DNA of 63,041 bases, taken from contig NZ_JAERRG010000041.1 of assembly GCF_016741935.1 (NCBI RefSeq), forward strand, positions 1 to 63,041. Reading direction: 5' to 3'. This document shows, piece after piece, positions 1 through 8,563 of this stretch (position 1 is the stretch's first letter; each line of letters starts with the position of its first letter). The notes beneath the pieces are model-generated. The model had not been told where the DNA came from and made no database searches. It saw nothing but the letters and a program-made list of their open reading frames with translations. A program made the position numbers and the translations under genes. Source of the stretch: Streptomyces endocoffeicus. Its GTDB lineage: Bacteria; Actinomycetota; Actinomycetes; Streptomycetales; Streptomycetaceae.

Positions 1-194
1 CCTCACCCGACTTGAGCACACCCTCACCACATAAACACAATGGGCAACAGGATCGCGCAGAGTCGAAGGCGGGGTGTGCCGCCAGCCGTCGTGCGTACGC
101 CCACACGTGGGGGTGCTCGGTGATGCGGTGCACCGTGGCGGCGTCCAAGTGGTGGCGGTGCGCCGTGTCCCGTTGCACGAGCGCCACCCACACC
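1..194. other. junction sequence without a recognisable gene
   Basis: No intact gene is visible. On the minus strand the reading frame that follows the SfnB-like remnant continues into sequence I do not recognise. Bases 39-62 match bases 56636-56659 in 23 of 24 positions, and the second copy lies beside a Tn3 transposase fragment. This suggests that the left edge is a recombination or transposon junction. The inference rests on this short match only. Confidence 0.4.
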
Positions 195-773
195 GGGGCG
201 GCTTGGTGCCGCCCAGCACGTACCGGCCGATGTGCTGGACCTTCCAGCGGGACGGGTCGTGCAGGGTGTGGGTGCGCGCGTCGCGCCAATGGCGGTGCAG
301 GCCCCAGGAGTCGAGCGCCGAGCGGGTGCCGGAGACCTCGAAAAGGGCGCGTGGCGACCTCCACGGCGGCCTCGGCCGCCGTCACTTTTCGCGGTGGCCA
401 CCGCGATCGAGGCCTCGGCGGCCGAGTCGTCGGTCAGCTCGGCGCTCTCGAACCAGGGGCGGCTCTTGGTGCGGACGAACTCCACTGCCTCGGCCAGCGC
501 ACCGGAGGCGATCCCGGCATCGATGGCCGCGTGCAGCAACTAAGCTACCCCGCCGTGGAGTTGGGGGCCTTGGAAGGTGAGGTGGTGCGGTACGACGCAG
601 TCGGCGGCCACGGGCACCGACTCCAGGCGGACGGTTCCGCTGGCGGTGGTGCGCTGTCCCATGCCGTCCCAGTCGTCGACGACGGTGAGGCCGGGCGCGT
701 CGCGCGGGACGTATTCCACGTGCAGGGTGTCGTCCCTCTCGGCGTCATCCGCGATGACGTGCGCGACGCTCAT
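195..773 (-). pseudogene. SfnB/DszC-like acyl-CoA dehydrogenase family monooxygenase remnant
   Basis: This is the middle and C-terminal part of a flavin-dependent acyl-CoA-dehydrogenase-type monooxygenase, a family that includes SfnB and DszC and oxidises organosulfur compounds. The recognisable run starts with VDDWDGMGQRTTASGT and ends with HRHWRDARTHTLHDP, which is typical of the C-terminal helix region. It is broken in three ways. The first 120 or so residues are absent, an in-frame TAG at 542-540 interrupts GGVA-LLHAAID, and a frameshift lies near 380-410. Its ATG overlaps the stop of the upstream FMN reductase, so it was probably translationally coupled. I consider it non-functional. Confidence 0.8.
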
Positions 774-1327
774 CCGGCGGCCGCCAGCAGCGTCGTCCGC
801 CCGCTCAGCGCGGCCGAGAACTGGTCGGTGACCTGCGCCAGTGCCTCGGCCGATCCCGGCGCGACGGTCAGCGTGCCGTCCTCGCCTACCGTGATGTCCT
901 TGTCGAGCGTGAACCAGCCCGGCGTGATGTGTGCAGGGCCCATGGAGGCCAGCACCGGGCGCAGGGCGTAGTCGATGGCCAGCACATGGGCGGTGGAGCC
1001 CCCGGTGGCCAGCGGCAGGACCGTCTTGCCCGCCAGGGCGTACTGCGGGAGCAGGTCGAGCAGGGACTTCAGCAGTCCGGAGTAGGCGGCCTTGTAGACG
1101 GGGGTACCGATCACCACGCCGTCCGCCTGCTCGAACAGGGCGGTGGCCCGGACGATCGCCGGGTGAGCGAAGTCTGCCCCGAGCAGCGCCTCGGCAGGCA
1201 GGGTACGAACGTCCAGCGCAGTCACCTCGTGCCCCTGCGCGATGAGCCGCTCGTCCAGGTGGCGCAGCAGCCGAGCGGTGCGGGAGGTGGCGGAGGGGCT
1301 TCCGGAGACGGACAGGACAGTGGCCAT
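770..1327 (-). CDS. ssuE: NAD(P)H-dependent FMN reductase, SsuE family
   Basis: This 185-residue flavodoxin-like protein matches the usual size of SsuE, which uses NAD(P)H to make the free FMNH2 needed by two-component monooxygenases. The N terminus carries the flavin-phosphate loop SVSGSPSATSRTARLL, and GTPVYKAAYSGLLKSLLD near residue 80 is the second family signature. A ribosome binding site GGACCTCC-like stretch (AGGTCC) precedes the ATG. It is the last intact gene of the leftmost minus-strand operon, downstream of four LLM genes, and most likely supplies reduced flavin to them. The family call is firm; the symbol is by analogy with the alkanesulfonate system and the physiological partner is inferred. 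Confidence 0.85.
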   Translation of the reverse strand: MATVLSVSGSPSATSRTARLLRHLDERLIAQGHEVTALDVRTLPAEALLGADFAHPAIVRATALFEQADGVVIGTPVYKAAYSGLLKSLLDLLPQYALAGKTVLPLATGGSTAHVLAIDYALRPVLASMGPAHITPGWFTLDKDITVGEDGTLTVAPGSAEALAQVTDQFSAALSGRTTLLAAAG

Positions 1328-1368
1328 GGGAGGACCTTTCGGTTCGTCGTTTCGTGTGCGGGCCGCGG

Positions 1369-1604
1369 TCAGGCGTGGGCGGCGGCGGGCTCTGACGCGG
1401 CTTCCTGTGCCTCCAGTTCGCGCACCAGGGGCAGCACCCGCTTACCGAAGTCGACCTCCTCCAGGTAGTGCAGGAAGCCGAGGAGGAAGAGGTCGACGCC
1501 GAGCCGCTTGTAGGCGACGTCCGCTCGGTGATCTGCTCAGGGGTGCCGATCAGACCCGTGCGGGAGCCGTCGCGTGCAGCCGGTCGGTGGGGATTCCCGA
1601 ACAT
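1369..1604 (-). pseudogene. LLM flavin monooxygenase C-terminal remnant (SfnG-like)
   Basis: Only the last 75 or so residues of a luciferase-like monooxygenase remain. The piece SRTGLIGTPEQI in one frame continues as RLGVDLFLLGFLHYLEEVDF in another, so one base has been lost near 1521. The motif string resembles the C terminus of dimethylsulfone-type monooxygenases. Its ATG overlaps the stop of the upstream LLM gene by one base, which may be fortuitous after a deletion that removed the front of the gene. It is almost certainly non-functional. Confidence 0.75.
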
Positions 1605-2752
1605 CAGCTCGACTGAAGGGAGTGACCCCGTCGGCGCCATTCCTCCGCGAGCAGTTCGTACGAACGGACCCGGTCCGTGTGGTCGTGGGTGATCGTCGTG
1701 ATGAGCAACTCGTCGGCGCCCGTTGCCTCCTGGAGTTGTTCCAACTGGTCGGCCACCCGGCCCGGTGAGCCGACGAACTGGGTGTCGAGGCGGTCCTGGA
1801 CGAGGGCGCGGTCCTCGTCGGTCCATGGGTGGGCACGCGCTTCCTCCGGCGTCGGGTACTCGATGGCGCCCTCGGCGGTGCGGATGCTGCGAACCCACGG
1901 GCCATAGCCGGTGGCGAGTGCGCGGGCAGTGTCGTCGCTCTCGGCGACGACGACATCCGCCGAGACGCTGACGTACGGCTTGTCGAGGAACTCGGAAGGC
2001 TGGAAGAAGGACCGGTAACCGTCCAACGCCTCCAGGACCGTGGCCGGGCTGACGTGGTAGTTCGCCGCGAACCGCAGACCGTTGTGGCCCGCGACAGCGG
2101 CGCTCTGACCACCGCTGCTGCCCAGGATCCACACCTCCACCTCGGCGCCCTCCCCCGGCACGACGTGCGCCTCGACGCCCTCCGGGGAGCGGTAGGTGCC
2201 GGCGAGCAGGGCGAGGATGTCGTCGATCTGCTCCGCGTAGTCCTGTGACTCGGCGCCCGGCAGTAGAAGCAGCCTCCGCTGCAGCGCGATGCGGGGTGAC
2301 CCGAACAGATACTCGAAGGAGAAGCGGGGCGGGATCAACAGGCCGTTCGGGGTGCGGCCGTCGACGACCGGGGTCGCCGTCGGCAACGGTGCGGCCGGCT
2401 GTCCCGGCGGGCGGCCGCCCGAGCGGCCCAGGCCCAGATCGAAGCGGCCCGGGTGCAGCGCGTCGAGCAGGCCGAACTCCTCCACCGTGGACAGCGCCGT
2501 GCGGTGCCCGAGCTGCACGGCCCCGGAACCGAGCCGGACGGTGGAGGTGGCGGATGCGGTCAGGGCCAGGACGACCGCGGGGGACGTGCCGGCCACGCCC
2601 GGATTGAGGTGGTGCTCGGCGAACCAGTAGCGGGTATATCCGAAGCGCTCGACCTGCTGTGCGAGGTCGATGGAGTTGCGCAGGGCATCGGCTGCCGTCG
2701 AGCCGGAGGGGATCGGGACCAGGTCGAGAACGCCGAGGGCAGTATCAGACAT
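1604..2752 (-). CDS. LLM class flavin-dependent oxidoreductase
   Basis: This 382-residue TIM-barrel protein belongs to the luciferase-like monooxygenase family. Visible family features are the early strand LDLVPIPSGSTAADALRNSI, the flavin-site run RYWFAEHHLNPGVAGTSP near residue 45, the GSGAVQLGHRTALSTVEEFG segment, and the C-terminal QFVGSPGRVADQLEQL motif. It resembles the alkanal/limonene-type clade (MsnO8-like) more than the larger NtaA/DszA type. The ATG overlaps the stop of the upstream LLM gene by eight bases. Inferred role: oxygenation of an organosulfur substrate with FMNH2 from the downstream reductase. The substrate cannot be read from the sequence. Confidence 0.85.
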   Translation of the reverse strand: MSDTALGVLDLVPIPSGSTAADALRNSIDLAQQVERFGYTRYWFAEHHLNPGVAGTSPAVVLALTASATSTVRLGSGAVQLGHRTALSTVEEFGLLDALHPGRFDLGLGRSGGRPPGQPAAPLPTATPVVDGRTPNGLLIPPRFSFEYLFGSPRIALQRRLLLLPGAESQDYAEQIDDILALLAGTYRSPEGVEAHVVPGEGAEVEVWILGSSGGQSAAVAGHNGLRFAANYHVSPATVLEALDGYRSFFQPSEFLDKPYVSVSADVVVAESDDTARALATGYGPWVRSIRTAEGAIEYPTPEEARAHPWTDEDRALVQDRLDTQFVGSPGRVADQLEQLQEATGADELLITTITHDHTDRVRSYELLAEEWRRRGHSLQSS

Positions 2753-3836
2753 GGACGGACTCCTGGGTGAGCGGTGGGGCCGGAAGCACGGGTCCCCACA
2801 CGAACGGCGGGTCCGGGATCTCGCGGCGCAGCACGGGGGCGACCTTGGACTGGAACAGCTCGAGGGAGGCACGGTGCTGGGGCTCCGTCAGCCCGCTCGC
2901 GTCGGCGTGCAGGTGGAGCACAGTGTGACCGAACTGTTCGTGGTAGCGGTGCACCTTGTCGATGACCTGCCGCGGGCTGCCGATCAGCGCGGAGCTGCGC
3001 TCGACGAAGTCCTCCAGCGTCTCGAAGACGACCGGCAGGCCCGCCTTCTTGAAGAAGGCCAGGTTGGACTCGAAGATCGGCCGGTATGCGGCGAGGGCCT
3101 GCTGGGAGGTGGGCGCGACGTGGATGCCCGCCGTGCCCGCGCCGACGGCGATGTGCGCCGGGTCGTGGCCGTAGTGTGCCCAGCGCTCGCGGTAGTGGCG
3201 GATCAGCTCGGCGTATGGCTCGATGGGGTGGGTGACGTTCGCCGAGAAGAGCGGGTCGCCGTAGCGGGCGGCCAGGTCGACCGACTCCTTGCTGGTCGCG
3301 CTGCCGTGCCAGACCCGGACCGGCCGCTGATACGGCCGTGGCCACACCTCGGCGTCCGTCAGCGGGGGACGGAAGCGGGTGGCGGCGGTGACCTTGTCCT
3401 GGCGCCAGATCTTCCGGAAGACCTCGTAACTCTCGGCGTTGCGGTCCCACTGGTCCTCGGGCGTGACCTGGAACAGGTCGCGCTGAGCGGCGCCGTTGCC
3501 CTTGCCGATGATCAGGTCGAGGCGTCCGTTGGACAGGTGGTCGAGGGTGGCGTAGTCCTCGTATGCCCGGACCGGGTCCAGCAGGCTGAGCGTCGTGACG
3601 GCCGTGAACAGGCGGATCCGCTTCGTCAGGGCGGCCACTTGGCTGAGTACGACGGTCGGTGAGGAGGAGATGAACGGCCGCTCGTGGCGCTCCCCCACGC
3701 CGAAGCCGTCGAAGCCCAGCTCCTCGGCGAGCAGGGCGTTGTCGAGCACTTCACGGAAGCGGTCGTGGGTCGACTTCCGCACGCCGGTGACCGGATCCGG
3801 CCGGTGGACGATAAGGGTGATCGCGAGGAACTTCAC
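2745..3836 (-). CDS. LLM class flavin-dependent oxidoreductase
   Basis: A 363-residue luciferase-like protein. I start it at the GTG that overlaps the stop of the upstream gene by three bases, because the product then begins VKFLAITLIVHRPD, a normal first barrel strand. Features are GFDGFGVGERHERPFISSSP near residue 45 and DHLSNGRLDLIIGKGNGAAQ near 105, followed by RPVRVWHGSATSKESVDLAA, a phosphate-side loop. The C terminus has the usual IGSPRQVIDKVHRYHEQFG. It sits third in a run of four overlapping LLM genes, so co-translation is likely. The substrate is unknown. Confidence 0.85.
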   Translation of the reverse strand: MKFLAITLIVHRPDPVTGVRKSTHDRFREVLDNALLAEELGFDGFGVGERHERPFISSSPTVVLSQVAALTKRIRLFTAVTTLSLLDPVRAYEDYATLDHLSNGRLDLIIGKGNGAAQRDLFQVTPEDQWDRNAESYEVFRKIWRQDKVTAATRFRPPLTDAEVWPRPYQRPVRVWHGSATSKESVDLAARYGDPLFSANVTHPIEPYAELIRHYRERWAHYGHDPAHIAVGAGTAGIHVAPTSQQALAAYRPIFESNLAFFKKAGLPVVFETLEDFVERSSALIGSPRQVIDKVHRYHEQFGHTVLHLHADASGLTEPQHRASLELFQSKVAPVLRREIPDPPFVWGPVLPAPPLTQESVHV

Positions 3837-5206
3837 GACGCGGCCCGGTCGTCGGCGGCGTCGGGGTGCTCGAGGCCCAGGTGGTGGCGGAGGGTGGGGC
3901 CCTCGTACTCGGTGCGGAAGACGCCCTGTTCCTGCAGGAGCGGGACGACCTTGTCGGCGAAGTCGTCGAGGCCGGTCGGGGTGATGTGTGGGACGAGGAT
4001 GAAGCCGTCGCTGGCGTCGGCCTGGACGTAGTCGTTGATGGTCTTGGCGATGGTCGTCGGGGAGCCGATGAAGGCCTGCCGGTTGCCGGTGTTGATGACC
4101 AGGTCGCGGATGGACCAGTTGTTGGCGGCGGCCAGCTCGCGCCACTCGCGGGCGGTGGCCAGCGGGTCGCGGTACATCCGCACCTGCGCGCGGCCCTTGG
4201 AGATGTGGTTGTCGCTGACGTCCGGGTCGATGTCGGGCAGCGGCCCCTCCGGGTCGTAGGAGGACAGGTCCCGGTTCCAGACGAACTCCAGGTGCTTGAG
4301 GGCGGTGGCCCCGCTGACCTGCTGCCGGCGCACCTCCCTGGCCAGGTCCTCCGCCTCGGCGTCGGTGTCGGCGAGCGCGAAGGAGGCGGCGGGCAGGATC
4401 AGCAACTGGTCGGAGCGGCGGCCGTACTTGGCGAGGCGGTTCTTGACGTCCGTGTAGAAGGCCTGGCCCTCCTTGAGGGCGGCGTGCCGGCTGAAGATTG
4501 CGTCGGCGGACGAGGCGGCGAACTCACGGCCCTCCTCCGAGTCGCCGGCCTGGAAGACGACGGGACGTCCCTGCGGGGAGCGCGGGACGTTGAACTGGCC
4601 GTGGATGTCAAAGTGCCGGCCGGTGTGGACGAAGGAGCCGACCTTCGCGTCATGCAGGAAGACACCCGTGGTCTGGTCGGCGACGATCTCGTCGCCGTGC
4701 CAGGAGTCGAACAGCTCGTTCGTGGTGGTCAGGAACTCCTTGGCGCGGGAGTAGCGCTCCTCCTGCTGGAGGAAGCCGCCGCGGCGGAAGTTCTCGCCGG
4801 TGAAGGCGTCCCAGGAGGTGACGACGTTCCAGGCCGAACGGCCGTCGGAGAGGTGGTCGAGGCTGGCGAACTGGCGGGCCACCTCGTACGGCTCGTTGAA
4901 GGTGGAGTTGATGGTGCCGGTCAGACCGAGGTGCTCGGTGACGGCGGCGAGCGCGGCGAGGACGGTGAACGTGTCGGGGCGGCCGACCACGTCCAAGTCG
5001 TAGATCTTGCCGTCCTGTTCGCGCAGTCTGAGGCCCTCGGCGAGGAACAGGAAGTCGAACTTGGCGCGTTCGGCGGTGCGCGCGAAGTGGGCGAAGGAGC
5101 TGAACTCGATGTGGCTGCCGGCCTTCGGGTCGCTCCACACGGTGGTGTTGTTGACGCCGGGGAAGTGCGCGGCCAGATGGATCTGCTTCAGCGGCTTGCT
5201 GGTCAT
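3833..5206 (-). CDS. NtaA/DszA/DmoA-family FMN-dependent monooxygenase
   Basis: At 457 residues this has the normal length of the NtaA/SnaA/DszA/DmoA group, FMNH2-dependent monooxygenases that attack nitrilotriacetate, dibenzothiophene sulfone, dimethyl sulfide and similar compounds. Signatures in order are HFPGVNNTTVW, GLRLREQDGKIYDLDVVGRP (residues 58-77), STFNEPYEVARQFASLDHLS, WNVVTSWDAFTGENFRRGG, SPQGRPVVFQAGDSEEG and the C-terminal TEYEGPTLRHHLGL. It follows the 402-residue LLM by 21 bases. The same two-gene order recurs at 14871-17374, so the pair looks like a unit. Desulfurization is inferred from context; the specific substrate is not determinable. Confidence 0.9.
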   Translation of the reverse strand: MTSKPLKQIHLAAHFPGVNNTTVWSDPKAGSHIEFSSFAHFARTAERAKFDFLFLAEGLRLREQDGKIYDLDVVGRPDTFTVLAALAAVTEHLGLTGTINSTFNEPYEVARQFASLDHLSDGRSAWNVVTSWDAFTGENFRRGGFLQQEERYSRAKEFLTTTNELFDSWHGDEIVADQTTGVFLHDAKVGSFVHTGRHFDIHGQFNVPRSPQGRPVVFQAGDSEEGREFAASSADAIFSRHAALKEGQAFYTDVKNRLAKYGRRSDQLLILPAASFALADTDAEAEDLAREVRRQQVSGATALKHLEFVWNRDLSSYDPEGPLPDIDPDVSDNHISKGRAQVRMYRDPLATAREWRELAAANNWSIRDLVINTGNRQAFIGSPTTIAKTINDYVQADASDGFILVPHITPTGLDDFADKVVPLLQEQGVFRTEYEGPTLRHHLGLEHPDAADDRAAS

Positions 5207-5227
5207 GTCGGTGCGGTCCTTCCGGCT

Positions 5228-6436
5228 TCAGGCAGCGACGTAGCGGTTGGCGGGGCGGGCGAGGCCGAGCAGGCCGCGCAGGGTGTCGGCCTCGTAGGCG
5301 GTGCGGAAGACGCCCCGGCGCTGGAGTTCGGGGACCAGGCCACGGGTGATGGCGGGCAGGTCGTGACCGGCGACGGCGGGCCGCAGCCGGAAGCCGCTTA
5401 GGCCCTCCGACGCGAACTCCTGTAGCAGGTCGGCGAGTTGGGCGGGCGTACCGGCGAAGACGCGGGCATCGCTGGTGTACGGCTCCCCCGCGAGAGCGTC
5501 GAGGCGTGCGCGTCGGTCCTCCGCGGCGGCCTGCTCGTCGTCCAGGAAGACCACCAGGTCGCCGAAGACATGCAGGAGCTCACCGGCGCGTCCGGCCGTC
5601 TCCTGCTCGGCGCGGATCTCAGCGACGATCGCCCGGGCGTGCCCGGTGTCCTGCGGGGTGACGTAGCCGACGTCGGCCTGGCGGGCCACCAACCGGTAGG
5701 GGACGGTCTGGTGGGCGAGGGCGGTGACCAGCGGCTGGCCCTGCGGCGGGCGCGGGGTGATGGACGGGCCCTTGACGCTGAAGTGCTGGCCCTCGAAGTC
5801 GATGTAGTGCAGCTTGTCCCGGTCGATGAAACGGCCGGTGGCGACGTCCCGGATCTCGGCGTCGTCCTCCCAGCTGTCCCAGAGCCGGCGCACGACCTCG
5901 ACGTAGTCGGCGGCCTCGTCGAAGAGGTCGGTGAGCCGCTCCTGCCCGGCCGGGCTCTGCAGTTCGCTCAGGTCGATCAGCGGGAAGGCGCGGCGGCCGA
6001 AGTGGCCGGCCTCGTGCGGCCGGGCGGAGATCTGCACCCGCAGGCCCGCGCGGCCGGAGCTGACGTAGTCGAGGGTGGCGATCGCCTTGGATATGTGGAA
6101 GGGCTCCGTGTGGGTGGCGATCACGGTCGGGACCAGGCCGATGTGCCGGGTGAGGGGCGCGACGCGGGAGGCGGTCAGGACGGCGTCGAGGCGTCCGCGG
6201 ACCTGGTCGGTGCGGCCGTCCAACTTGCCGAACTGCGAGGACTGCAGGCCGAGTCCGTCCTCGATGGTGACGAAGTCGAGCAGGCCGCGCTCGGCCTCGG
6301 CGACCAGGTCGGCCCAGTAGGCGGCGGTGAACAGGTCCCGGGGGCGGGCGACTTGCTCACGCCAGGAGGCGGGGTGCCAGCCGGTGCCGTCGAGGGCGAC
6401 GGCGAGGTGGAGACGAGAAGCGGGAGTTGAGGACAC
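5228..6436 (-). CDS. LLM class oxidoreductase (SnaA/NtaA-like, RPANR C terminus)
   Basis: A 402-residue luciferase-like enzyme starting MSSTPASRLHLAVALDGTG. It carries DFVTIEDGLGLQSSQFGKLD (first flavin-side segment), TEPFHISKAIATLDYVSSGR, LWDSWEDDAEIRDVATGRFI, the HYIDFEGQHFSVKGPSITPR substrate-lid region and PPQGQPLV. The C terminus RTAYEADTLRGLLGLARPAN is the family end motif. It is the first gene after leader peptide 6600-6514, 77 bases downstream, so it probably responds directly to that leader. Its closest relative in the window is the product of 14871-15977, with the same flanking order. Confidence 0.88.
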   Translation of the reverse strand: MSSTPASRLHLAVALDGTGWHPASWREQVARPRDLFTAAYWADLVAEAERGLLDFVTIEDGLGLQSSQFGKLDGRTDQVRGRLDAVLTASRVAPLTRHIGLVPTVIATHTEPFHISKAIATLDYVSSGRAGLRVQISARPHEAGHFGRRAFPLIDLSELQSPAGQERLTDLFDEAADYVEVVRRLWDSWEDDAEIRDVATGRFIDRDKLHYIDFEGQHFSVKGPSITPRPPQGQPLVTALAHQTVPYRLVARQADVGYVTPQDTGHARAIVAEIRAEQETAGRAGELLHVFGDLVVFLDDEQAAAEDRRARLDALAGEPYTSDARVFAGTPAQLADLLQEFASEGLSGFRLRPAVAGHDLPAITRGLVPELQRRGVFRTAYEADTLRGLLGLARPANRYVAA

Positions 6437-6513
6437 GAGGGTGCCTTCCTGGAGGTCCGTACGAGATCGCCGGCCCGCGGGAACCGGGGCGCACGGCGGC
6501 TGGGGAAACGGGG

Positions 6514-6600
6514 TCAGGAGCTACAGAGGGAGCCGGCCACGCGCTGGAGGTCGATGTGGGGCCGGGAGTGGAGGCGGACGGCGCGGAGTACACGTGTCAC
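6514..6600 (-). CDS. cysteine-type leader peptide (28 aa)
   Basis: A GTG-initiated 28-codon ORF with a strong ribosome binding site (GGAGGTG, six bases upstream). The core RPHIDLQRVAGSLC is the classic actinobacterial sulfur-gene leader signature, and the Cys is three codons from the stop. Five other short ORFs in this window align to the same 14 residues. Such Cys-containing leader ORFs are believed to sense cysteine supply by translational attenuation. It lies in the gap between the GNAT gene and the first LLM of this operon, so it can uncouple the oxygenase genes from the upstream importer. The mechanism is inferred. Confidence 0.85.
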   Translation of the reverse strand: MTRVLRAVRLHSRPHIDLQRVAGSLCSS

Positions 6601-6659
6601 GTGTCGCACCTCCGTCCGAGCGGTCCACACAGTCGCCTTCGACAAGGACAACGGCACGG

Positions 6660-7385
6660 CTATGCCGTTTCTTCCAGGGCGGCGGCTCCGGTGTGCCGGA
6701 CGAGCGAGAAGACCGTACGGCGGCGCAGGGTGAAGCCGATCGACTCGTACAGCCGGATCGCGTTCGCGTTGTCGGCCCTGGCGTGCAGGAAGGGCCACTC
6801 GTTGCGCTCCTTGATGCCGACCGCGACGGCGCGGACCAGGCGGGTGGCCAGACCTCGGCCGCGATACGCCGGGTCGGTGCACACGGCGCTGATTTCCGTC
6901 CAGCCGGGTGGATGGAGGCGTTCGCCGGCCAAGGCGATCAGGTGACCGCGGTGGCGGATGCCGAGGTAGGTGCCCATCTCGACGGTACGGGGCAGATAGG
7001 GGCCGGGTTCGGTGCGGGCGACCAGGTCCAGGATCTCGGGCACGTCGTCGGGGCCGAGCCGTACGGCCTCGGGGTCGGGCTGCGCGCGCAGGCCGGTGTC
7101 CACGAGCTGGACGCCGTGGCCGGTTCCCACGACCTCCCAGCCGACCGGCGCCTCGGTGACGCCCCGCACCGAGGCGGTGCGGCCGGGGCCGACGAGCGCG
7201 GCGAGGTCGGCCCAGGCGCGCGGGTCGTCCTCGTCGGAGACGGCGTGGAAGGGGGCTACGTCGGGGTGGTATCGGACGGCGCGCCCGATTCGTTCGGCGA
7301 AGTGGCTGTGCGGGCCGGTGAGCGCGGCCCAGGCGGGGTTGTCCAGGATGTGCGAGGAGCTGGCGTCGAGGGTGGTGACGGACAT
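6660..7385 (-). CDS. GNAT-family N-acetyltransferase (FR47-like)
   Basis: A 241-residue protein whose C-terminal half is a GNAT acetyl-CoA-binding fold, with the RGRGLATRLVRAV pyrophosphate loop preceded by EISAVCTDPAY and followed by the ANAIRLYESIGF helix. The N-terminal 120 residues are an extended lobe that contains no motif I recognise. It is encoded 90 bases downstream of the substrate-binding protein of the importer. Acetylation of an imported amine such as a cysteine conjugate is conceivable because it co-transcribes with the importer, but nothing in the sequence fixes the substrate. Confidence 0.8.
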   Translation of the reverse strand: MSVTTLDASSSHILDNPAWAALTGPHSHFAERIGRAVRYHPDVAPFHAVSDEDDPRAWADLAALVGPGRTASVRGVTEAPVGWEVVGTGHGVQLVDTGLRAQPDPEAVRLGPDDVPEILDLVARTEPGPYLPRTVEMGTYLGIRHRGHLIALAGERLHPPGWTEISAVCTDPAYRGRGLATRLVRAVAVGIKERNEWPFLHARADNANAIRLYESIGFTLRRRTVFSLVRHTGAAALEETA

Positions 7386-7474
7386 GGTGTGGCGGTCTCC
7401 AGGGTGCGGCTCGGGGTGTCCGGCGCGCGGGGACTCCACCGTGGGGCGGTGGCGGAGTCCCCGGCAGGCGGCGG

Positions 7475-8500
7475 TCAGGAGTTGTCGAGCGGCAGTCCGG
7501 GCGGGTTGACCTCGGACTTGGCGACGGCCTCGTTGGAGAGGTTGTACGCCTTGAGCCACTCGGCGTACTGACCGTTCTTGATCAGGTGGTTGATCGCGTC
7601 GGCGAGCGGCTCGGCCAGGCCGCTGTCCTTCTTCGCCGTTGCCGCGATCAGGCCCTGCAGGCTCGCGCCCGCGCCGGAGTAGGTGCCCGCGGTGCGGGTG
7701 GCGTTGGGCGTGTTGGCCACCTGACGGTTGTGGTAGGCGAAGCCGGGGTTGGGACCGAAGGAGGCGTCGATCTTGCCGCTGTTCAGGGCGAGGTAGGTGC
7801 TGGGGCTGTCCTGGAAGTACTTGACGGTGAGCTTCTTGCCCTCCTTGGCCAGCTTGTCCTTCCACTCCAGGAGGATCTTCTCCTGGTTGGTGCCGGAGCC
7901 AACGGCAATCGTCTTGCCGGCGAGGTTCTCGTAGTTGCCGTCGAAGTTCCAGGTGCTCTTCTTCGGCGCGATGAAGGAGAGGTTGTCCTGCCGGTAGGAG
8001 GCGAACTCGTACTTCTTCTTGCGCTCCTCGGTGTCGGTGACGTTGGAGAAGGCCACGTCGACCTTGCCGCTGTCGATGCCGACGAACAGGTTCTCCCACG
8101 TGGAGTTCTTCACCTCGGGCTCGAGGCCGAGGACGCTGGCGACCAGGCGGCCGAAGTCGGGCTCCGCGCCGGTGAGGGTCTTCTGGTCGCTGCCCACGTA
8201 GGCCAGCGGCGGGAAGCCGGCCGGCAGGGCGCCGATGCCGATCTCCAGCTTGCCGCTCTTCTTGACGGCGGCGGGCAGTTCGGCGCTGATGGACTTGACC
8301 TCGGAGACCTTGATGGTGGTCTCGGTGGCGGCGCCGTTGGAGACACGTCCGATGACGACCTCGCCGGACTTGGCGCTGTCGGTGGTGGTGGCCGCGTCGC
8401 TGTTGCCACCGCAGGCGGCGAGCCCGGTGGCCAGGGAGGCGACGGCGGTCGCCGCGGTGATGCCGCGTATCAGGCTGCGTCGGGTGAACTGGGTGGGCAT
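7475..8500 (-). CDS. amino-acid/cystine-type ABC transporter substrate-binding lipoprotein
   Basis: A 341-residue periplasmic-type family 3 solute-binding protein. The N terminus has a Tat-like RRSLIRG motif, a hydrophobic stretch and the lipobox LAAC, so it should be anchored outside the membrane. Later segments WENLFVGIDSGKVDVAFSNV, TDTEERKKKYEFA and LAGKTIAVGSGTNQEKIL are typical of polar amino acid/cystine binders. The matching ATPase and permease precede it in the same operon, and the whole unit is under a SAM-IV riboswitch. A sulfur-containing ligand (cystine, or a related organosulfur acid) is therefore likely but not proven. Confidence 0.9.
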   Translation of the reverse strand: MPTQFTRRSLIRGITAATAVASLATGLAACGGNSDAATTTDSAKSGEVVIGRVSNGAATETTIKVSEVKSISAELPAAVKKSGKLEIGIGALPAGFPPLAYVGSDQKTLTGAEPDFGRLVASVLGLEPEVKNSTWENLFVGIDSGKVDVAFSNVTDTEERKKKYEFASYRQDNLSFIAPKKSTWNFDGNYENLAGKTIAVGSGTNQEKILLEWKDKLAKEGKKLTVKYFQDSPSTYLALNSGKIDASFGPNPGFAYHNRQVANTPNATRTAGTYSGAGASLQGLIAATAKKDSGLAEPLADAINHLIKNGQYAEWLKAYNLSNEAVAKSEVNPPGLPLDNS

Positions 8501-8563
8501 GGCCGTTCCTTGTCGCTGAAGGTGATGAGGGTGGCGTGGGGGAGGTCTTGGGGATGCGGCAGG

